A DNA stretch of 64,000 bases from Pedobacter namyangjuensis (GTDB lineage Bacteria > Bacteroidota > Bacteroidia > Sphingobacteriales > Sphingobacteriaceae). The stretch lies in contig NZ_QMHQ01000003.1 of the NCBI RefSeq assembly GCF_003313325.1, forward strand, positions 372,001-436,000, written 5' to 3'. A program made the translations under genes and the position numbers. The notes beneath the pieces were generated by a model that saw only the letters and a list, made by a program, of their open reading frames with translations, had not been told where the DNA came from and did no database searches. Of the stretch, positions 55,158 to 63,465 are shown in pieces; within the stretch, counting starts at the first letter, position 1; each line of letters begins with the position of its first letter.

Positions 55158-55664
55158 TTAGTTTACATGCTCAACGTAAGCGGTATTTACATAAGGTTCT
55201 AGCTTTTTATAAACTGTTCTGAACTTAACTTCATCACTCGCTACTTTAATTATCATTTTGGTGTTCTTGATATCTGAAACTATACCGGCTATCGTACCAA
55301 TTACTGCTCCCGAGCCGGCTAGTGCTCCTGTAATAATGGCCATTTCTTCAAAAGCCCTACCCTCTTCATCTAAACTCCAGATAGCGGCTCCAGCTACTAA
55401 ACCAGCGCCACCGCCTTTTAAAGTTCCTTCGCCAATGGTTAAGCCACGCTTTCTTATTTTCAGTCGTTCAATTTCCGCAGGGCGAAAAATAACATACTTG
55501 CCTTTGTAATCTTCTATCCCAATTCCTTCTGGCGAAACTTTTTTAAGGAAACCTCGCACCGTAGCGTATTTTTTGGAGACGACTTTAATTTCGTAAACGC
55601 CATTTTGCGCTTTAGCGAAAAGACCGAATGTTGAGAAGAAAAGAAGAGCGATTACAAGTTTCAT
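55158..55664 (-). CDS. Exported hypothetical protein with glycine-zipper segment
   Basis: 168 residues. Signal peptide to about residue 19 (LFAKAQ). A small beta domain (about 22-75, RGFLKKVSPEGIGIEDYKGKY, IERLKIRKRG) resembles that of the gene at 54562. Residues 80-130 are rich in Gly and Ala (KGGGAGLVAGAAIW, ITGALAGSGAVIGTIAGI), a glycine-zipper that may insert in a membrane. Its start shares one base with the stop of the EVE gene. No family recognised. Confidence 0.75.
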   Translation of the reverse strand: MKLVIALLFFSTFGLFAKAQNGVYEIKVVSKKYATVRGFLKKVSPEGIGIEDYKGKYVIFRPAEIERLKIRKRGLTIGEGTLKGGGAGLVAGAAIWSLDEEGRAFEEMAIITGALAGSGAVIGTIAGIVSDIKNTKMIIKVASDEVKFRTVYKKLEPYVNTAYVEHVN

Positions 55665-56071
55665 TATTTAGTTCCCATTTCCAGAATCTTATCGAACTCG
55701 GTTGCCTTTAGTGGCATAACCGATAATCGGCCTTGTCTAACTAATGAAATATCCTTTAAACTTTCTTCGGCTTTGATTTGCTCTAAGGTAACCGGATTAT
55801 CTAAAGCTTGCACCGGTACTAGATCTACAACCACCCAATTTTTATCATCAGTTGTAGGATCTTGATAAGCTTCTTTAACAACTTTGGCTACACCAACTAC
55901 ATGTTTACCTTCGTTGCTGTGATAAAATAAAACCAAATCGCCTTCTTGCATTTCTCTTAGGTTGTTGCGAGCTTGATAATTGCGCACACCATCCCAAAAA
56001 GTACGTCCATCTTCGTTAAATTTGTCCCAGCTATATTTAAAAGGCTCTGATTTTACTAACCAATGTTTCAT
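55664..56071 (-). CDS. EVE domain protein
   Basis: 135 residues, almost entirely one EVE/PUA-like domain: HWLVKSEPFKYSWDKF, FWDGVRNYQARNNLREM, GDLVLFYHSN and GVAKVVKEAYQDPT. EVE domains bind modified bases in nucleic acids; free-standing ones are widespread and their precise ligand is often unknown. The stop overlaps the start of the next gene (TAATG). TAAATTTG at 56098-56091 (minus) is a candidate promoter box. Confidence 0.93.
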   Translation of the reverse strand: MKHWLVKSEPFKYSWDKFNEDGRTFWDGVRNYQARNNLREMQEGDLVLFYHSNEGKHVVGVAKVVKEAYQDPTTDDKNWVVVDLVPVQALDNPVTLEQIKAEESLKDISLVRQGRLSVMPLKATEFDKILEMGTK

Positions 56072-56123
56072 TTGTGTATTTATTTGATTTCAAATTTACA
56101 GTTTTAACATAAATATTTAGGCA

Positions 56124-56152
56124 TAAAAAAAACGCCCTTTTGGAGCGCTTTA
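56124..56152 (-). terminator. Intrinsic terminator of the metalloprotease gene
   Basis: On the minus strand: AAAGCGC-T-CC, loop AAAA, GG-GCGTTTT, then a run of T. It lies just after the stop of the protease gene (56169) and before the EVE promoter. Stem of nine pairs with one bulge and one G-U pair. Confidence 0.8.
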
Positions 56153-56168
56153 ATTATATTGATTAATG

Positions 56169-58730
56169 TTATTTATTGCTCAACGCACTTTCAATACGAT
56201 CAGCAAGATCTAACAAGTGATATTTGGTTAACGAATCTGCCTGAGAATTTGCAGCACCTTTTAAAGTACCATCCAAATCTCTTAACTGACCTTTTACAAC
56301 AGACAAAACATCACTTTGAGAAGCAGATAAACCGCTACTTACGCCACCTCTACCTACTAGTATTGCATTAATTGCGCTAGGAGCTGGTGCTGGTTTTACA
56401 ATAGCGATTAATTTCTCTACGTAAGCTTTTTGCAAGTTACGACGATAAACATCTGTTGCTGTGTTAGATTTAAGCTCACCGAAAACAGCGCTATTCATAT
56501 CTGTAAAAAAGTCGGTTATTTTATAAGCCGATGCACCATCAGTTGCTTCTGCAGCTACCAGTTTGCTCAATGTTGTATTACTTAACAAACGAGAAAGCGT
56601 AGTTCCCTGTAATCTAGAAACTACTTCTAACGGATTTTGATCGATATTATCTAAAACAGTTTGCGGAACAATCCATTTTGGCGTAGTAAATAATTGAGCA
56701 TTCAAGAAATTCATTGCTTCTTTTTGCTTAGCGGCAGGCGTACGTTCGTAAATTAAACCAGCTTGGTCTACAGTTTTAGGCGTTTCGTAAATACCACCAA
56801 CGTTTTTAGCCACGTGCCCCATATATCTACCAAACTGCGTAGTTAATTGACCGTACATTACCGATAAATTATCATAACCTTCGCCAGTTTCTTTTGTCCA
56901 CTCTGGTAAGCTGTTTAGTATAACCTTTAAGTTTTTAATACCATATTCACTCGCTTTCATGGCGTTATCGCTCAAATCTTCGTTTTGAGAACGAGGATCA
57001 TCAGAATTGGTTTCTGTACCAAACCATAAACGAGGATTTTTAGCAGCCTCTGTGGTTAGTTTATCCAACACTTTCATTTCTGCAGCTACACCTTTACTAT
57101 CTGGGAAATATTTATAACCCCATTCGATAGCCCATTTATCATAGTCGCCGATACGAGGATACAAACCTTTCGAAGAGATTTTATCTTCTGGTTGAGCAAC
57201 ATAGTTGAAACGAGCATAATCCATAATAGATGGTGTGTGCCCATTTTCTTCAACCCATTTTTTATTACGTAAATTTTCTACCGGAACTGTAGAGCTTGAA
57301 CCGTAATTGTGGCGTAAACCTAAGGTATGACCAACTTCGTGAGAAGATACGAAACGAATCAAATCGCCCATTAATTCATCGCTGAATGTCATTTTACGAG
57401 CACGAGGATCAACTGCTGCAGTTTGTATCATGTACCAATCGTGCACCAATTTCTGCACATTATGGAACCAGTTAATGTGGCTTTCCATAATCTCTCCACT
57501 ACGTGGATCTGAAATACTTGGTCCGCTGGCATTTGCAATTTCTGATGGTTTATAAACGATAGCCGAATGGCGAGCATCATCTAAAGTCCAAGTAGAATCT
57601 TGTGCTTTTGTTGGGGCCATTTTACCAATAACGGCATTTTTAAATCCAGCTTTTTCAAACGCTTTCTGCCAATCGTTAACACCAGCAATTAAATAAGGTA
57701 CCCATTTTTTCGGCGTTGCCGGATCTATATAAAAAACAATCGGCTTTTGTGGTTCTACCAACTCGCCTCTTTTGTATTTAGCTACATCTTGTGGTTTTGG
57801 TTCTAAGCGCCATCTTTTTACTAATTGTAAATCTTTAACACCTTGTGGGTTTAAGTCGAAATCGGTATAACCAACTGCAAAGTAACCTACACGCGGATCG
57901 AAATAACGAGGTGTCATAGGCACTTTAGGCAAAATAACTAAAGATGAGTTTAACTCGATAGTTGCAGAACCAGATGATGCGCCACCGCCCATTGCTGGAG
58001 CACCGCCGCCCATACCGCCAGCACTTGCTGCAGATAAACTATAAGTTTTAACTACGTTAATTTCTACGTTAGTTGGAAAACTACGTACACCCAAAATGTA
58101 ACTGCGATCTGCCTGTTGCGTTCCTAGTCTAAACCTAGTTTTAGCCGCAGGCGAGCTGAAATAGAAAATCTCATTATCGCTGTTTAAATAAGCAGTTACG
58201 TCGATCACGCTAGATTTTTTATCCGGACCATAAGCTGCAACGTTAAAAGATGCGGCAATAGCTTGGATGTTTGAATTTTGTAGCGATTGGTACATCGATG
58301 CCGTACTATCTGCGCTATAAGTTCTGAAACTAACTTTACGCATGAAAATTCTGTCGTTCGGTCCTTTTTCGAAACGAATAACAGAACTTCCAATCTGATC
58401 GCCAGCATAACCTTGCGCAGCACGTACATCAGCGCCTGATTTAGAAATACGGTTTACAACCAATATATCGCGACCTAAAGTCGTATCAGCGATTTCGAAA
58501 AAATATTTGTCCTCAATTTTATGGCTAGTAATCATCCCTTTTCGGGTAACTGCCTTATTGGTAATTACGGTAGCGTAAGGTTTCGGTTGCGCAGCAACTC
58601 CAGAGCCTAAAGCAGCACCTGGTGCACGTCGGGTCGAATCTGTAGCAGCGCCACCAGTTGGTCTAACTTGCGCATCGGCCACAGCAACAACACCAGCCAC
58701 CATTAAAATGGTTAGTAAGTTTTTTTTCAT
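56169..58730 (-). CDS. Exported zinc metalloprotease of the metzincin type
   Basis: 853 residues, signal peptide to about residue 20 (VVAVADAQ). The zinc site HEVGHTLGLRH (464-474) has the HExxHxxGxxH form of metzincins, and a Met-turn-like SIMDYARF follows about 40 residues later. Upstream regions show the layout of DUF5117/DUF5118-type Bacteroidota proteases (YFDPRVGYFAVGYTDF, FYIDPATPKKWVPYLIAGVNDWQKAFEKAGF). A Gly/Ala/Met-rich linker lies near 240-255. Substrate unknown. Own terminator downstream. Confidence 0.9.
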   Translation of the reverse strand: MKKNLLTILMVAGVVAVADAQVRPTGGAATDSTRRAPGAALGSGVAAQPKPYATVITNKAVTRKGMITSHKIEDKYFFEIADTTLGRDILVVNRISKSGADVRAAQGYAGDQIGSSVIRFEKGPNDRIFMRKVSFRTYSADSTASMYQSLQNSNIQAIAASFNVAAYGPDKKSSVIDVTAYLNSDNEIFYFSSPAAKTRFRLGTQQADRSYILGVRSFPTNVEINVVKTYSLSAASAGGMGGGAPAMGGGASSGSATIELNSSLVILPKVPMTPRYFDPRVGYFAVGYTDFDLNPQGVKDLQLVKRWRLEPKPQDVAKYKRGELVEPQKPIVFYIDPATPKKWVPYLIAGVNDWQKAFEKAGFKNAVIGKMAPTKAQDSTWTLDDARHSAIVYKPSEIANASGPSISDPRSGEIMESHINWFHNVQKLVHDWYMIQTAAVDPRARKMTFSDELMGDLIRFVSSHEVGHTLGLRHNYGSSSTVPVENLRNKKWVEENGHTPSIMDYARFNYVAQPEDKISSKGLYPRIGDYDKWAIEWGYKYFPDSKGVAAEMKVLDKLTTEAAKNPRLWFGTETNSDDPRSQNEDLSDNAMKASEYGIKNLKVILNSLPEWTKETGEGYDNLSVMYGQLTTQFGRYMGHVAKNVGGIYETPKTVDQAGLIYERTPAAKQKEAMNFLNAQLFTTPKWIVPQTVLDNIDQNPLEVVSRLQGTTLSRLLSNTTLSKLVAAEATDGASAYKITDFFTDMNSAVFGELKSNTATDVYRRNLQKAYVEKLIAIVKPAPAPSAINAILVGRGGVSSGLSASQSDVLSVVKGQLRDLDGTLKGAANSQADSLTKYHLLDLADRIESALSNK

Positions 58731-58847
58731 GAAATTTTCGGTTAGTTATTGATTGGTAAAGATAGCGGGTATGCTAGGTTAGAAAACGTTAATAACCATA
58801 ACTTTATAGTTACAATAACCATAAAACACAGAAATTTAATGCTTTAT

Positions 58848-59873
58848 TTAATGAATCATTTTAAACACCATTTCTTTCATCAATTCGCCATCGCTTACAT
58901 TGCCGGTACTATCCAAACCTTTACTTTTTAAATCGTACTCTCTTAATAAACTTATAATTTGAAACGTCTTGGCATCATTAAAGGTTCTAGCTGCAACTTC
59001 ATAGTCTTTAATAAAATACGGACTAACGCCCAGTTCTTTAGCTGCATCGTTTTTATTTGGCAAGTAATGGTACTTTAAAATCTTAGTAAAATAGCCGTTC
59101 AAATTTGCCATTATCATCACCATTGGGTTAGCTTTTGGATTAGCGGCAAAGTAATTTATAATCTGGTTGCACTTTAGCACGTTTCTGGTGGCTAGTGCTT
59201 TTTGCAACTCGAAAACATTGTACTCTTTACTAATACCTATATTTTTCTGTATATGATCGGTTTGTATGGTTGTGTCTTTGCTAATGTTTAAGCAAAGTTT
59301 TTCAACTTCATTCGCAATTTTAGATAAATCCGTACCTAAATACTCGGCCATAAGTGCCACTGCCTGAGGTGCAATTTTATAACCTTTTTCCTTTATAAAT
59401 TCTTCTATCCACGGTGCCAGCTTGTAATCCCTAACCAAATCTGATTGGAAAATTGTTCCGCTTTTACTTATCGTTTTATATATTTTCTTGCGTTTATCAA
59501 AAGTAGCATATTTATAAGCAAACACTAAAATGGTGCTTGGCAACGGCTTTTCGAAATAATTTAGCACCACTTCCGCCTCTTTTCCACTTCCCTCGCCATC
59601 TTTGGGCCATTTTAAATCTTGCGCCTCCTTTACAATAATCACCTGATATTCGGACATCATTGGATATCGTTTTGCGGCAGTTAAAATGGTGGCCATATCC
59701 GTATCCTTACCGTACAAAACAGTTTGATTAAAGCCTTTTTCCCCATCGTTTAAAACGTGATGCTCAATGTAATCAACAACTTGATCTATAAAATAGGGCT
59801 CTTCGCCCTGTAAAAGGTAAAGGGGCTTAAATTTTCTGGCTTTTAAATCTTTTATTATTTCTGTGGCGCTCAT
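58848..59873 (-). CDS. holA: DNA polymerase III subunit delta
   Basis: Clamp-loader subunit, opens the sliding clamp during replication. About 341 residues when started at ATG 59873 (MSATEIIKDLKARKFKPLYLLQGEEPYFIDQ). A TTG at 59882 could extend it but lies inside the TATTTTTG promoter box. Domains I-II show ILVFAYKYATFDKRKKIYK, domain III the helical collar KEYNVFELQKALATRN, typical of HolA. Divergent from the HsdR-N-like gene. Confidence 0.92.
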   Translation of the reverse strand: MSATEIIKDLKARKFKPLYLLQGEEPYFIDQVVDYIEHHVLNDGEKGFNQTVLYGKDTDMATILTAAKRYPMMSEYQVIIVKEAQDLKWPKDGEGSGKEAEVVLNYFEKPLPSTILVFAYKYATFDKRKKIYKTISKSGTIFQSDLVRDYKLAPWIEEFIKEKGYKIAPQAVALMAEYLGTDLSKIANEVEKLCLNISKDTTIQTDHIQKNIGISKEYNVFELQKALATRNVLKCNQIINYFAANPKANPMVMIMANLNGYFTKILKYHYLPNKNDAAKELGVSPYFIKDYEVAARTFNDAKTFQIISLLREYDLKSKGLDSTGNVSDGELMKEMVFKMIH

Positions 59874-59879
59874 CAATAG

Positions 59880-59887
59880 CAAAAATA
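59880..59887 (-). promoter_or_regulatory. -7 box TATTTTTG before holA
   Basis: On the minus strand TATTTTTG matches TAnnTTTG. It lies 6 bp upstream of the ATG at 59873 and covers the TTG at 59882, arguing against that codon as a start. Confidence 0.5.
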
Positions 59888-59979
59888 CAATTTAAATTAC
59901 ATTTGCTGTGTCGAGATGTTAGATTTGAGCGCTGGTTTTTTATTTGAAAACGAATGTACCAGCGTATCGCCAATTGCAG

Positions 59980-60046
59980 TCCCGCTATCGCTTATAGTCC
60001 TCGTTTCGCTATGCTACACTCCGGGCTAATTCGCTCTATCGGGTTT
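59980..60046. repeat. Dispersed repeat CCCGCTATCG...CTATCGGGTTT, copy 2
   Basis: Same orientation as the copy at 47728-47790, four bases longer in the middle. It lies in the divergent space between holA and the nuclease-like gene, next to a hairpin element. Confidence 0.8.
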
Positions 60047-60104
60047 AAAAATTAACGTCAGTACAAGTAAAACCAAGCCACAGGCAGGCAGCAATGTAAA
60101 TAGC

Positions 60105-60158
60105 CCCGACATTAGCGGAAATACCCCGATTTTTCTCGGGGATTGTAGCATTGGCGGG
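60105..60158. repeat. Dispersed hairpin element, copy 2
   Basis: Same flanks as at 13266-13341. Central hairpin CCCCGA (60124-60129) / TCGGGG (60136-60141). Stem bases differ from copy 1 but pairing is kept. Confidence 0.75.
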
Positions 60159-60215
60159 ACGGCTTTTTAAGAAGAACTACAGGTTTTGCGCTGCTAAAAA
60201 TTAGCCTTTAAAAAG

Positions 60216-60223
60216 TATCTTTG
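60216..60223 (+). promoter_or_regulatory. -7 box TATCTTTG before the HsdR-N-like gene
   Basis: Matches TAnnTTTG. A TTTG at 60185-60188 is 27 bp away, somewhat too far for a standard -33 box. The leader to the ATG at 60269 is about 40 nt. Confidence 0.45.
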
Positions 60224-60268
60224 CCAAAATTAATCGCAATTAGTTGACGTTAGCACGCCTTAAAATCC

Positions 60269-60727
60269 ATGTTTAATCCAACACCACTTAACCTTCCTAA
60301 CTATCCGTTTAAAATTACCCAAAAAGATGGACTGGTTTTTATTTTTGACGAGATTAGGAAAAAGCGGTTGGTGTTAACGCCAGAAGAATGGGTGCGACAG
60401 CATTTTATCCGTTTTTTGATAGACGAAAGGGGCTTTCCTTCTGCCTTACTACAAATTGAAGGCGGATTAAGCCTTAACCAAACCAGAAAACGAAGTGATA
60501 TTTTGGTTTATAACAAGCTGGGCGAAAAAATAATGGTGATTGAATGCAAAGCACCTTCTGTAGCTATTACGCAAGCAACCTTCGACCAAGCTGCACGCTA
60601 CAATTCTGTTTATAAAACGGGCTGGCTAGTGGTTACTAATGGCTTAAACCATTATTACGCAAAAATAGACCACGCAAACGGAAAGTTTCTGTTCGTTGAA
60701 GAATTGCCGAGCTATAAGGAGCTATAA
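60269..60727 (+). CDS. Stand-alone HsdR N-terminal-like nuclease-fold protein
   Basis: 152 residues. Residues 40-135 match the type I restriction HsdR-N domain with PD-(D/E)xK-like residues: RSDILVY (D77), IECKAP (E92, K94) and FDQAARY (Q107). No helicase part exists here, so it is not a broken hsdR of this window but a small protein of its own. Similar proteins occur near housekeeping genes in Bacteroidota. Nuclease activity is possible but untested. It is divergent from holA. Confidence 0.85.
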   Translation: MFNPTPLNLPNYPFKITQKDGLVFIFDEIRKKRLVLTPEEWVRQHFIRFLIDERGFPSALLQIEGGLSLNQTRKRSDILVYNKLGEKIMVIECKAPSVAITQATFDQAARYNSVYKTGWLVVTNGLNHYYAKIDHANGKFLFVEELPSYKEL

Positions 60728-60833
60728 AAATTTTGAGTTTGTAGAAACGACTTTACCTTTAATTAGATGTACTTAGTTTAACATTAAATTTTAATTTTTT
60801 TTTTTAGCCGTAGAAATAACACTTCAACCTTTA

Positions 60834-62021
60834 CTAAGCATATTCCTGTTTCCAAAGCTGTTTATTACCCGTGTAAGATGCCTCATTTATCATTGCTACG
60901 CAAATGGAAGCTTGTGTACCCGTATTGATATTGGACACGGGCATTTTTCCGGTTAAAATTGAATTATGGAATTCATCTAAAGCGTAAGTGGTGCCGTCTT
61001 TGGTTGGTTTATCCAAAATTGGGATGCCTCCATCTGTATTAATAACAATTTTTGTGGCGCCGGTTACCCCATCTACAATTCCTAATTCTTTTGCAGTTTC
61101 GGCTTCTGGATAAAACACGCCAGTGTTGGTAAGTAAAGACACCGAACCTTTGGTGCCTTTTATTTTAAACAAATAGCCGTCGTGAGCATTTCCACAAGTT
61201 GCACCGTAATTGCCAATCATTCCGGCTTTGTTATAGCGTAAAATTGCTTGTACGTTATCAAACGTTTCCCTTCCATCTTTAAAAACATCTACGCCTCCTG
61301 TTGCAACAATTTCATCTGGTTGTGTTTCAAAAGCCCAGTTAATAAAATCAATTTGGTGCGATAGCAATTCTGCAGGTAATCCGCCAGAATATTCTTTGTA
61401 CATGCGCCAATTTATTTTACGCTCTAAAGTTTTGTCGGCAACTGGCCTACGCCAATCCCAGTTCCTGTCCCAACGGCAATCTACTTGAGAAACTTTGCCC
61501 AAATAACCGCTTTGAATCATTTCTTTAACCTTAAAATACAAAGGCGAGTAGCGATATTGGTAACCCACTTGAAAGATTTGTTTTGGATGCTGGTTGATTA
61601 ATTTACGTAAAGCCAAGGCCTCTTTTATGTTGTAGGTCATTGTTTTTTCTACGTAAACATGTTTGCCAGATTCTATAGCATCTTTTGCAATACCAAAATG
61701 TTCGTTTAATGGTGTGGCAATAAAAACTGTTTCTATAGATTTGTCGTCTAAAATTTTTCGGTAATCTTTATACGCTACAGCCGAGGTCGGCACATACTTT
61801 TTTGTTTCTGCCAGTCTAAAATCCAACACATCGCAATAAGCAACAACGTTAAATTTAGTCGGCATTTGCTTGATTACAGAAAGCACACCCTTTCCCCTAT
61901 CGCCACAGCCAACCATAGCAACATTTAAGGGTTTTAACGATAGGCCGGCATAAAGATGATCAGCCATTAAGATGCCGGTTCCAAGCAAAGCTGATTTTTT
62001 AAAAAACGATCTGCGGTGCAT
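60834..62021 (-). CDS. Gfo/Idh/MocA-family oxidoreductase, exported
   Basis: 395 residues. Twin-arginine-type signal (RRSFFKKSALLGTGILMADHL) then a Rossmann domain (VAMVGCGDRGKGVLSV) and a C-terminal Gfo/Idh/MocA domain (HVYVEKTMTYNIKEAL, ELLSHQIDFINWAF). Export folded with its NAD cofactor fits the Tat route. Its start shares one base with the stop of the DUF1080 gene (TAATG). Likely substrate: a sugar oxidised at C3, inferred from neighbours. Confidence 0.9.
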   Translation of the reverse strand: MHRRSFFKKSALLGTGILMADHLYAGLSLKPLNVAMVGCGDRGKGVLSVIKQMPTKFNVVAYCDVLDFRLAETKKYVPTSAVAYKDYRKILDDKSIETVFIATPLNEHFGIAKDAIESGKHVYVEKTMTYNIKEALALRKLINQHPKQIFQVGYQYRYSPLYFKVKEMIQSGYLGKVSQVDCRWDRNWDWRRPVADKTLERKINWRMYKEYSGGLPAELLSHQIDFINWAFETQPDEIVATGGVDVFKDGRETFDNVQAILRYNKAGMIGNYGATCGNAHDGYLFKIKGTKGSVSLLTNTGVFYPEAETAKELGIVDGVTGATKIVINTDGGIPILDKPTKDGTTYALDEFHNSILTGKMPVSNINTGTQASICVAMINEASYTGNKQLWKQEYA

Positions 62022-63391
62022 TACAACTTTTTGATTTTGATGCTTCTAAAACTTACTTTATCACCATGATCCTGCAAAAGGATATGCCCTTGTTTAGCTT
62101 GACCAAAATTCTGCCAATCTTTATATTTACTACCCGCAACCAAGGTTTTAAAAGCTTCAGATCCACGAACATATTCCAACACCTTTATTCCGTTTAAATA
62201 ATGTTCAACCCTGTTGTCTGGGTAAACCACTACTCTTCCCCTGTTCCAAACGCCAATTCCTCTTTTACTCCCTAATTTCTTATCTGCTGTCATTAAATCA
62301 TATAATGATGCTAAAGTTCTATTGCCGTCTTTGCCTAGCTTGGCATCAGGGTGTTTTTCGTCGTCTAATACTTGATATTCTAAACCGATGGCAGAGCCTT
62401 TGTTATTTTCTGATAAGGTTACGAAATATTTGACGCCACTATTTGCGCCTTCGGTTAGTTTAAATTCGAACGATAAATCGAAGGCACTAAATTGTTCTTT
62501 GGTTACAATATCGCCACCATTGGTAGACTCGCCTCCGTCTGAGGGCAAAACACTTAACAGTCCATCATTTATAACCCAACCTTTTGCAGGGAAAACGGAT
62601 TTATAGGCGCCAACCCAACCATTGTTTGTTTTACCATCAAACAGTAATTTATAACCATTTGCCAGTTCTGGTTTCGATAATTCGTTTGCAGTAAGATTAA
62701 CTAAGTAGAAATCTTTTGGAAAAGGTTTTGACTTTAGGTTTTCAGTTTGGATATTGATATTTTTGAAATAAACTTTTTTGCCTTCGTTTGTGCTATTATC
62801 TCCAATTGAGTGAACTTGCAAGCCAATTACTCCCGATTTATCCAAAGTATCAATTACATAGGCCACCGGAATTCCGTTAACCCAGGTTTTCATTTCATTG
62901 CCAATACACTCTATTCTAAAATGGTTAAATTCTTCTTGCTTATACGCTGTTTTAGCCGTTGGATTTAGTTCTAGTGGATACAACCACAGTCTTCTCGCCT
63001 CGTCATAAATTCCTCCAGTCCACGCTCTTTTTGTAGGATCAATTTCCATTTGCCTGCCAAAAACCAAGCCCTTGCCTTTATTACCATTAGGATCATAATG
63101 GCTTCTGGTTTGCACACCCGTATTGCTATCTGCTCCCTCCAACTTCACATCTAGTTCTAAAATAAAATCTCCGTACTCTTTCTCGGTAATTAAAAATGAA
63201 TTAGGGGTTCCTTTCATCATCGTGCCGACAATCATATTATCTTCGACTACGTAAGGTGCTGTACCAGCAACTTTTTTCCAACCATTTAAGGTTTTACCAT
63301 CAAATAATGGTGTTGTTTTTTGGGCGTTTGCAGTAATGGCGCCAATAGCTAAAAGAGATAAAAGGCTTATTTTTTTAAAGGGATTGAACAT
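62021..63391 (-). CDS. DUF1080 protein with two domains (3-keto-disaccharide hydrolase-like)
   Basis: 456 residues, signal peptide to about residue 23 (ITANAQ). Two DUF1080 (concanavalin-like) domains: first about 28-215 (LFDGKTLNGWKKV, GVQTRSHYDPNG), second about 245-456 (LLFDGKTNNGWVGAY, NSGVKYFVTL, GIGVWNRGRVVVYPDNRVEHYLNG). DUF1080 proteins have been linked to hydrolysis of 3-keto-glycosides. It is between two Gfo/Idh/MocA genes on the same strand. Confidence 0.9.
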   Translation of the reverse strand: MFNPFKKISLLSLLAIGAITANAQKTTPLFDGKTLNGWKKVAGTAPYVVEDNMIVGTMMKGTPNSFLITEKEYGDFILELDVKLEGADSNTGVQTRSHYDPNGNKGKGLVFGRQMEIDPTKRAWTGGIYDEARRLWLYPLELNPTAKTAYKQEEFNHFRIECIGNEMKTWVNGIPVAYVIDTLDKSGVIGLQVHSIGDNSTNEGKKVYFKNINIQTENLKSKPFPKDFYLVNLTANELSKPELANGYKLLFDGKTNNGWVGAYKSVFPAKGWVINDGLLSVLPSDGGESTNGGDIVTKEQFSAFDLSFEFKLTEGANSGVKYFVTLSENNKGSAIGLEYQVLDDEKHPDAKLGKDGNRTLASLYDLMTADKKLGSKRGIGVWNRGRVVVYPDNRVEHYLNGIKVLEYVRGSEAFKTLVAGSKYKDWQNFGQAKQGHILLQDHGDKVSFRSIKIKKL

Positions 63392-63465
63392 ATATTTCTT
63401 TATGTTATTTTTTAGATAGATTCTTCAATCTGATTGACGAAAACTTTAAATGAAGAAATTAAACA

